A DNA stretch of 64,000 bases, taken from positions 32,438,730-32,502,729 of the forward strand of contig NC_088778.1 of assembly GCF_954871325.1 (NCBI RefSeq), in the 5' to 3' direction. The notes beneath the pieces were generated by a model. That model was given only the letters and a program-made list of their open reading frames with translations. It made no database searches and was not told where the DNA came from. This DNA comes from Gordionus sp. m RMFG-2023 (Eukaryota; Nematomorpha; Gordioida; Chordodea; Parachordodidae). Each line of letters opens with the position of its first letter. The stretch's first letter is position 1. Positions 56,312-64,000 of the stretch are shown here, piece after piece. The translations under genes and the position numbers were made by a program.

Positions 56312-56671
56312 ATATACATATATATAAGTGGTTCCATTTTTTTTGTGAACAACTTAAAATTTAAAATTGTGTTTTTTTTTTGTGTATTGGCAAATCAAGC
56401 TGACTCCATGACGGCTTAGCGGAGTTTCAAGCCAATTATTTTAGCCTCAACCTCGAGGCTAAAGCACATTTTTATGGCTTATATGACTCAGGAGTGTGAG
56501 CCATAAATATCTACTTGAAACTGGAGGTTATCAGCCGATTTTTCATCACTAGCTATCGGTCATTTAGTGAAATAGTCGAGAAAATTTTAGTTTAAAATGA
56601 GAAGGGGGGGGGGGGTTCACAATGTAAAGAAGATGTAAAATTTTTCTTTGATATACTTTTAAAAAATCTAC

Positions 56672-59600
56672 CTGAAAAATATAACTTAGCGTCGTTCAAT
56701 GACTTAAACGTTTTGATGTCTTTGAGATTATCCATAATGTTTGCTCCCAATATTTCCTGATAAATAAATTTAAAAAAAATAAAATAAACAAAATAATGAT
56801 GAAATAAATAATAATAATGACACGTTAAATGATAACAAATAATGGATGATAAATAAATAACGTTAATAAAAATAGTGATAATAATAGACACACATCTAAT
56901 AATAAGTAAGGGTTACGGCACGAAATTATCCAAGATGGGTTCAATACAAAGGGAATTATTTTTTAGGACAAATGATAACGAGACAAAGCAAACAATTAAA
57001 TGCCAAGATGATATGCCCTAGACAAGGAGTGTGTAAAAATCATTACAATATATTAATCTATTATATTTACATCTGACAGATATACTTTACTATCTTTGAA
57101 CTTAATAGAAAATACTAATAGATCACTTATTTTTTTTAGCTATTTTCCAACTTTCTATAATTCAATATAGTAGGAGTCATGGATAAGATCTATATTGATT
57201 AGTGAAAATATGTGCCGCAAGCCCTTTCAGAAATGATGAAATATTGCAATTATGCAATTTTGAGAAGTGATGAATGAATAAATCTAATATTCTTCTCCAT
57301 TCTGTTTATTTAATATATTTTTTTTTCTTCTCTCATATCTGTTTCATAATTTTTGAATTAAAATTTTTTTTATTTATTTTTGTTTACATTGATATTGCAT
57401 AAGACAAGTTGTTTGTTCATGGCTTTAAACTCTTTGTTCAATTCTTTGAGCTCCTGATAAAATTAAATATTAATAAATAAAATTAATTATTAGATAATTG
57501 TCACAAGATAAGATATTCTTACTATACTTTTTTTTAGCCATGGGGTGAGGTTAACTTTTTAAACTTTAAAAAGGGTGGAGGGAGGTGGGGCTCATTTTTC
57601 TAAATTTTTTTAACATTAGCAAAAAAAAAAGGAAATTCTATATAGAATTAGCACAACAAAAAAATATATAATTCTAAACCTTAAAATAAATTTTAAAAAA
57701 GGCCACATCTAAAAAATCAATATTTCTCAGAGGGGTTGGGGGGCTTACCAAGATTTTTAGGGGGGGGGGGTTGAGCTCCTAGGATCTCTTCCTAACGACG
57801 CTACCGATTTATGATAATACAAATTGTGTTGTTAATAAAAGCCCCCCTATTTGGACCGATTTTTCAAAATGGTCCGATTAAGATTTTAGCTAAAACGATA
57901 TTTATGTTAAGCATCGAGATTAGGCAAATAGGTGTCCAAGCATTTCAGCCAGTTATGTGCAAAATCATTAGGCTTTGTCCTAATGTTATTTTTGGTTAAT
58001 AATCTTAAATCGGGTTTTTTTTAACAACACCTAAATACGAATGGGCTTAAAAAATGAACTTGGATAATGGTAAAATCGAAATCTTGTATGTGAGAACAAT
58101 CGATGATCACGTCGGCCAATATTTTGGATAATTTTTTGTTCTTGGTGGGAATGGAGGAACCGATAGTGCCGTTAGCTTTGATTTCACCTTTATACATATA
58201 TAATTTAATTATCAATAAATGGTAAATTAATTAAAGCGTTTAAATCAGGGACCTGTGGGCCCGGGCCCTATTTTAAATATTCCCGGGCCGGGCACACTTC
58301 GATCGAGATGTATTTTTAAAATCACGATTATTAGCTATAAAGATTATAAATAAATCTAATAGTGCGCATGCGCACAAATTGAACGTTTCATACGTTGCGT
58401 TGTAAAGCGCAAATAACGCATTTCAAATGGCCTCGTGCAAATTGGTAAAATTATCGTTTGGCGTTAGCCACCATTTTTAAAAAAAAAACGCAAATAGGTT
58501 AGCTTTTTCATTTTTTATTTTACTCTTCGCTTTGTAAAATTATATTAAAAAATATAATATAAATAAATTTACTTATTATCCTAAAAAAGGAATATTTAGA
58601 AAATTAAAGAAATAAGTAGGCAGACGATAATATAATAATTTTCAAAGACAAATCCTTTTATTTTTAAGAACTTATTTAAAAATTTTGAATGGAGTATATA
58701 TATAAAAAGGCAACACCTTTTTTTTTATTAAAAAATTACGGCAAAACGCAAACGCTCAATTTGTGCACACTATATTATATTTGAAAAAAATCCCAGGTCT
58801 GACATAAAAATATAAAATTCGAACCAGGTCGTGCAAATGGCACCTCTATAGGTCTCTGGTTTAAATATCATAAATTGGATTTTTTTTTGTTGTTGTAAAT
58901 TTCAATTTTTCCTTAAAATACTATAACATATATTTTTTTAAAATTACTAAAGGAGAAGAAATCTTTGTTAAAAAAAAACATGGATAATTAAAGAATGAAG
59001 AAACATTGATTGAGAATAAAAGAAAGAAACTCCTTCTTTTGTAAAGGTTAGAAAATAATATCTAGGAAAATGTATTTACTGATAAAACCGTTAGTCTCAC
59101 TGGGTTCATCCTCTTCTTGTTCCAATAATGGTTCCAGCAAGCATTCCGAGATTAAAGTCTCCGTGAAATATTCACCGCTAGGGTAGAAAAGTGATTGATT
59201 CGGTTTTATAATGTAATATTTGAGGCCATTGGCATCATTTTCATCTAACTTTTTAAATAAAAAAAAAGCTGTCTTTAGGTAAGAAGTACACACCAGAATG
59301 TTTAAAAAAAATTAAGCATTAATTATAATATATATTCATTTTTATTATATTTTAAATTATGAAAATTATTCGGTATAAATACAACTAATTAAGCAAGCAG
59401 ACGATAATTTTTTTTTTAATGTTTGTAAACATTCAAAATCTAAATTTTAAGAGTAATTGATTTTGAAATGGTGCATTTTTTTTGGGCGTTGGAGATTCTG
59501 CTACCTTGGTGAAAGATAGACAGGATATGGATGGGTGTGAAGTGTATGACAAATGTTGTGTTAATTGTGGTAGAAAAAGAGCTTCAAAATGTTAAAACCC

Positions 59601-62600
59601 ATATACGATTGCATTTCTTAACATCAAATATATAAATATAATGTTTATAATTATAAATTTATGCAAATGTCCTTATGATATTGTACTTTACATTGAACGA
59701 GTAAAATCTTTACACATTTTTTCAAACATAAGAAAATTGTTGTAAAAAGAATAAAATATTATTACATATCATATGCAATTTTAATAAAGTTTCTCGTTAT
59801 TTTTTTTTATGGTTTTTAATAAATCCTACTGTAATTGTTAATTTTATTACCATAAAATGGATTGTAATTATAATTAATACGATTACATGTAATTAATTAC
59901 CGTTTTTAGAAATAAAATTAATAATTTAATTATAATTAAATACAAAAAATTTTGTGATTGAAAATTAGGAACCAATTACAATTTCTGAATAATTATGTCC
60001 ATCCCTGGGTGGAAGTTTTTCAATATAAACAATCAATTTTATATAACTCGCTCATTTTATTAAATCTGGTTGATTTAAATTTTATAAATTTAAATGTCTT
60101 GGTGTTTCAAAATTTGGCCAAAATATAATTTAAAGCATATTTTTTTCCCTGTTTTTTTCCCCTTACATTTTAAATAAAACCAGTTTTTTATTAATAGTTT
60201 GTTTTATATATATACATATATATATATGTAATAAGAATATATAAGAAATGTTAACTTACTTCAATATATAAATGTGGTTTGGAGATGGGATAAACTAGGA
60301 AAGCCATGGCTAAAACGATCCCGAGTATGATGCCAAATTCGACTCCCACAAAGAAGCAAGCTATCAACGTAGTAATAGCGACCACAAAATCCATTTCTTT
60401 CAATATTTTAAAGGTTTAAATTTTTTTTTGAAATTGATATCAATATTCAAAAATAATTTTCTCATTGGCGGAGGTAAAATCTCAACCTCAATTGGTAAAT
60501 ATAAATGTAATAAAAAAGGGAAAATATAAAAAATAGTATAATCACCTAAAAATAATTTAAATTTTTTTATAAAATATAGTGAATAATGGAAAATAATGAA
60601 AACTTTTGACTTTCCAAATTTTGACGAATATTTTGTATTCGATCAAATTTAACACGGCCGATATGATCATAGCGGCTAAGGATGCCTTGGGTATGAATCT
60701 GAAATAGCTTGTTAGATACCTTAAGGCTAGTAGCACCAATAGACCTGTCACCCATTATAGGTACAAAAAAAATATTATAAATAATAATAATAATCTAAGA
60801 TAGGGTTTTGCCATTCATTTTAGCCCAATCAAGCGCCATAATATATTTTAAAATTTAGTATAAATTAATATTAAGTTAAAAAGTTTATGGAAAAATTTTT
60901 CTGAAGTTTACAGGGTTAGGTATTCCAAACATGACCTGGTATAATCAGATTTTTAAAAAAAACGCGCTCAAAAAATGATTTAAAGTTGAAAAAAAAACAC
61001 ATTGCCGGAAAAAACACATTGAAGCTATTACACAATATAAATGTTAAAATTTAATTTGAGAATTATCCTTTTATCATTATTTTTGCATCGTGATTTACTA
61101 TTTGCAATAAATATATGTATATTTTTCTTTCAAAATGCTCTCCTTGACTATTTTATAAATGGATATGGAACATTATAATACTCAGCTGACGAATATATAA
61201 TTGCTCTTAAAAGAAGCAAAGAATCAAAGAAGTAATGGGCAACATACTAATTAATTTTTAATAAAAAAAAAAACCTGTGAAAATTCCTCCAGCTTGGGTC
61301 CTGACGCCAGTTTGAGAATTTATAGCGGTTCTGGAAAAATCATTGAAAATATCATTAGTAAATCGGAACTCGTTCAAACAAAAAAAGATTCACAAAAAAT
61401 TAATTGGATCTCCTATAATATTCTAACTAATTTTATTTTTCTAAACTAAATAGGAGTTTGAACGCGCAATATTTCTCAGACCGGGTACATGGGTCGGGCC
61501 GTATTTTAATTTTTTTTTAAATATATCCAGGCCTGGCCTATAAAAAAATTTTGTTTTAAATACCAGCGGGCCTAATAATTTCCTGGCAAGACCGTATATT
61601 TTAAAATAAACGGGCCGGGCCCGAAAATATAAAACCCGGGCCGTGTCGGGCTAAAAAATCCGGGCCGGAAACTCTTTTAAAAAAATGCGGGCTGGACCGA
61701 CCTACGGGTTCTCTGATATTACTGTAAGAATTTAATTTTTCTACAAATGACTACATTGCAAAATTAGCAATTCAAAAAATAAAAAAATAGCAGTTTATTT
61801 TCGTGCATTCGGGATCGGTTTCTAAAAATGGCCGGATTAAGATCTTGACCAAAATAAATATTATGTAAGCATCAAGATTTGGTAAATAGATATCCAAACC
61901 TTTCCTGCCCATCTAACGAGTAAAATCTTCAGGTTTGCCCAATAGTGCGAACAAATTGTGCCCTTTCAAACGTTGCGTTGCAAGCGCCATTAATGCCTTT
62001 CAGGTGGTCCTCGTGTCAAATTGGTAAAATTACCGTTTGGCGTTAAACAAACCATTTTTAAAAAAACGCAATTAGGTTTGCTTTTGCATTATTATTTTTT
62101 TAATTCTTCTTAGAAGAGAAGAGAAGAGAAGAGAAGAGAAGAGAAGAGAAGAGAAGAGAAGAGAAGAGAAGAGAAGAGAAGAGAAGAGAAGAGAAGAGAA
62201 GAGAAGAAGAAGAGAAGAGAAGAGAAGAGAAGAGAAGAGAAGAGAAAGAGAGAGAGAAGAGAAGAGAAGAGAAGAGAAGAGAAGAGAAGAGAAGAGAAGA
62301 GAAGAGTATTATATAAAAATGTAATTATAAATAACTTACTTATGTATATCCTAAAAAGAAGGAATAAATTTATAGAAATTAAAGAAAAAACGAAAGCAGA
62401 CAATAATATAATTTTCAATATGACAAATCCTTCTTTTTATTTTTTAGAAATTATTCAAAATTTTTAATCGACGGATATAATAAAAAAAGACAACCTCAAT
62501 TTTAACAAAGGACGCTTTTACGTTTTTTTTATTTAAAAAATTAGGGCAAAACGTAAACGCTCAATTTGTGCGCACTATAATAATATTTTGGTTATAATCT

Positions 62601-63776
62601 TAATCGAACCGGTTTTAAATCGGACCGGTTTTTTAAAATCGGACCAATTTTTTTAAATCGGACCGCTCCCGAATCGGGCTTTTTAACAACACCTAGTCGT
62701 AATTCGGGGTTTTGAAAATTCAGAGGTAAGCTACGTAGACCCCGGGTTTTTTAGCAAATTTTTAAAAACTTAAATATCGTATATAATCGCGCCTTTTTTT
62801 TAAAAAAAATCAAATAATTCTAAACACCTAATTTTGCCCCACGGACTTCTCAAACATTTATAGTTTTACCTTACCCTGTGAGTGAATTTTAGACGACTTC
62901 GCCAGAAATCTTTGTTTTCGTTTAATATTTAAAATTTACATTGAAGGCCAAACGGTCTTACATTCAAAGAGAGTAGATACTCTATTAGTGAAAACGATCC
63001 GGGCATAATTGAGCCTTTCAAAAAAAAATTAAAAAAACGCGTACTTACAAAATGATTTTTTTTCAAAATTTGATAAAAAAAAATACAGTTTCTAAAGGCC
63101 CCTCGCAACATTATAAAAGCATATTTACGATTCTGAAATAACCTGGAAAAACTGGCGGTGATGGGGTAAGAAGATACGAATGAGCTCATCACGTTTGAGA
63201 TTCCTATTAAAAATTTGTTTGTATACTTAATATAGATACCGATAATATATCGGACGATACTCGATACATTTATTATTAATGCATGTAGTGTTCATTTTAG
63301 ATTCGCAAATTACGGCCCAGCCCGATCCGGGTTTATTTTAAAAAACAAATAATTTTTATCTTGGACCGAGCTTTTCGGGACAAATATAAAAAATTTGTTC
63401 AGTTTCGGGCCGGATAAATTTTTTCAAAAAAATTCGAGCCGGGCCGGGCTTGAAAAATTAGGCCCAATGCAGATCACTAGTGTTCCTTGGGGGAGGGGGG
63501 AGGAAAAGTAAAGATAAAATTCATCAATATTATCTTATTTTTTATTTATTTTCATCATTTATTATTATTATAAAATTTAGTCGGGAGAAGGTGGGAGTTG
63601 GGGGGGGGGGGGGGGTGGCATGATTAAATCAAATTGATTTAAATCGATGAGGTACGAGTTCGTTAAAAAAAAAATTATTTTTGAAGGGAAAAAATTTTTG
63701 TAAAATTTATTTATTATTAATTTACCTAAGGCCACGAATTCCTGAGTTGGATCTATGGTATACTTATGTTTCCTGG
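56672..63776 (-). CDS. SLC26A11: SLC26A11-like anion (sulfate) transporter, partial at both ends
   Basis: Nine exons in transcript order: 63726-63776, 63143-63203, 61275-61330, 60604-60744, 60260-60396, 59080-59248, 58060-58187, 57388-57453, 56672-56756. All junctions are GT-AG and in phase, 298 residues in this window. The 5' half lies beyond 64000 and a short C-terminal exon was not found. Recognised parts: YTIDPTQEFVALG and SSFVSSYPITASF, typical of the SLC26 core before the last helices; TAINSQTGVRTQAGG; LLVLLALRYLTSYFRFIPKA, then LAAMIISAVLNLIE (membrane helices); a further hydrophobic helix pair in 60260-60396; and the STAS domain from about 59248, with ADVIIDCSHIQDFDFT as its core strand and helix. 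The match follows SLC26A11 better than other SLC26 members. Known members of this subfamily carry sulfate, chloride and related anions at plasma or lysosomal membranes. Confidence 0.92.
57820..58032. mobile_element. Family-4-related MITE next to a SLC26A11 exon
   Basis: GTGTTGTTAATAAAAGCCC to TTTTTTAACAACACC, with the family's central words in altered form (GGACCGATTTTTCAAAATGG). Its right end is about 28 bp from the donor of exon 58060-58187. No clear target duplication. Confidence 0.55.
58246..58858. mobile_element. MITE, family 2, with a family-5 element inside
   Basis: Outer element CAGGGACCTGTGGGCCCGGG to ATAGGTCTCTG, flanked by a perfect GTTTAAAT duplication (58238-58245, 58859-58866). 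Inside, 58360-58772 is a family-5 element (TAGTGCGCATGCGCACAAAT to TTTGTGCACACTA). Confidence 0.85.
61477..61715. mobile_element. MITE, family 2, SLC26A11 intron
   Basis: CAGACCGGGTACATGGGTCG to CCTACGGGTTCTCTG, 239 bp, very GC-rich (GGGCCGGGCCCG words), flanks ATATTTCT / ATATTACT (6 of 8). Confidence 0.75.
61800..62692. mobile_element. Family-4-related element split by a family-5 element
   Basis: The outer halves (61800-61942 and 62578-62692) match the element at 57820-58032, ending TTTTTAACAACACC. They are interrupted by 61943-62577, which runs from TAGTGCGAACAAATTGTGCC to GCTCAATTTGTGCGCACTA, the family-5 ends. Confidence 0.7.
62112..62307. repeat. (AGAGA)n microsatellite inside a family-5 element
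   Basis: About 195 bp of GAAGA repeats, interrupted near 62208 and 62248. The long minus-strand open frame here is a repeat artefact. Confidence 0.95.
63296..63479. mobile_element. GC-rich element, family 10
   Basis: Left TAGATTCGCAAATTACGGCC, right TTAGGCCCAATGCAGATCACTA, inverted relatives. Flanks GTGTTCAT / GTGTTCCT (7 of 8). Lies in an SLC26A11 intron. Confidence 0.65.
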
Positions 63777-64000
63777 CTAAAATAAATAAATAAAATATTA
63801 CGATATGCCGATTATAAATGCGTAAATAGGTTATACTTTACTATAATATAATAAAAAAGTGGCATATGTTGGTGTTTTTATTTTATAAAAATGACATAAG
63901 GGAATGTCATCGTTTGGCTGGAGAATAAAAAAAAACAGATTTTATTTTAAATTCCTCTCGTAATCCCCACATATAAAAAAAGTTGTTAAAAGTAACTTTT

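Larger units (their letters stand above)
52073..56671. other. Convergent interval between carbonic anhydrase and SLC26A11
   Basis: Contains a family-4 relative (about 52776-52948), a family-3 MITE (53217-53558), a GC-rich patch related to families 2/10 (about 53640-54245), a family-4 MITE (55210-55409) and a family-2 MITE (56127-56311). The last exon of SLC26A11 should lie in the right part, but I could not pick it out. No other gene seen. Confidence 0.5.

Noticed and set aside
62110-62418. Leu/Ser/Phe-rich open frame of 102 codons
   Set aside because: Product of the (AGAGA)n repeat.

Overview
The window is AT-rich, intron-rich DNA from an invertebrate metazoan. The genes have GT-AG introns as short as 55 and 74 bp. 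The genes recognised are ordinary animal genes: an ephexin-like RhoGEF, chymotrypsin-fold serine proteases, WDR83/MORG1, an alpha-carbonic anhydrase and SLC26A11. The DNA between and inside them is full of small terminal-inverted-repeat elements. I cannot name the species or phylum from sequence alone. I see no bacterial features, CRISPR array, rRNA gene, or retrovirus-like or other virus-like element.

Layout. 1-900 holds coding fragments of a hAT DNA transposase, split by a tRNA-headed SINE. 1292-7059 (+) is the 3' part of a RhoGEF gene with DH and PH domains. From about 6905 to about 36797 there is an old tandem segmental duplication. Unit A is about 6905-22460 and unit B about 22461-36797. 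Each unit carries one minus-strand serine protease gene (A 8672-15561, B 24729-30917). At the junction the tail of WDR83 is fused to the last exon of the RhoGEF, which shows that the duplicated segment ran from the RhoGEF 3' end to the WDR83 3' end. 36727-42401 (-) is WDR83, complete in seven exons. 45982-52072 (+) is a carbonic anhydrase, complete except for its first few residues. 56672-63776 (-) is SLC26A11, which runs off the right edge.

Working together. The RhoGEF (Rho activation) and WDR83 (MAPK scaffold and spliceosome-associated WD40 protein) are regulatory genes. The two proteases resemble secreted chymotrypsin-fold enzymes with a full catalytic triad, but have odd activation and S1-pocket residues. 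Carbonic anhydrase (CO2/HCO3-) and SLC26A11 (anion transport) are convergent neighbours with plausible, unproven metabolic coupling.

The accessory DNA is the most informative part. I can define several families of non-autonomous elements with inverted ends and 8-bp target-site duplications (hAT-like), often nested. Because unit A and unit B are diverged copies of one locus, many insertions can be scored as present in one and absent from the other, including one placed next to a splice donor of the unit B protease. A roughly 185-bp tandem array (10989-11708) joins pieces of two of these families. Exon coordinates for the RhoGEF, WDR83, carbonic anhydrase and SLC26A11 were checked by phase, so the joined exons stay in frame.
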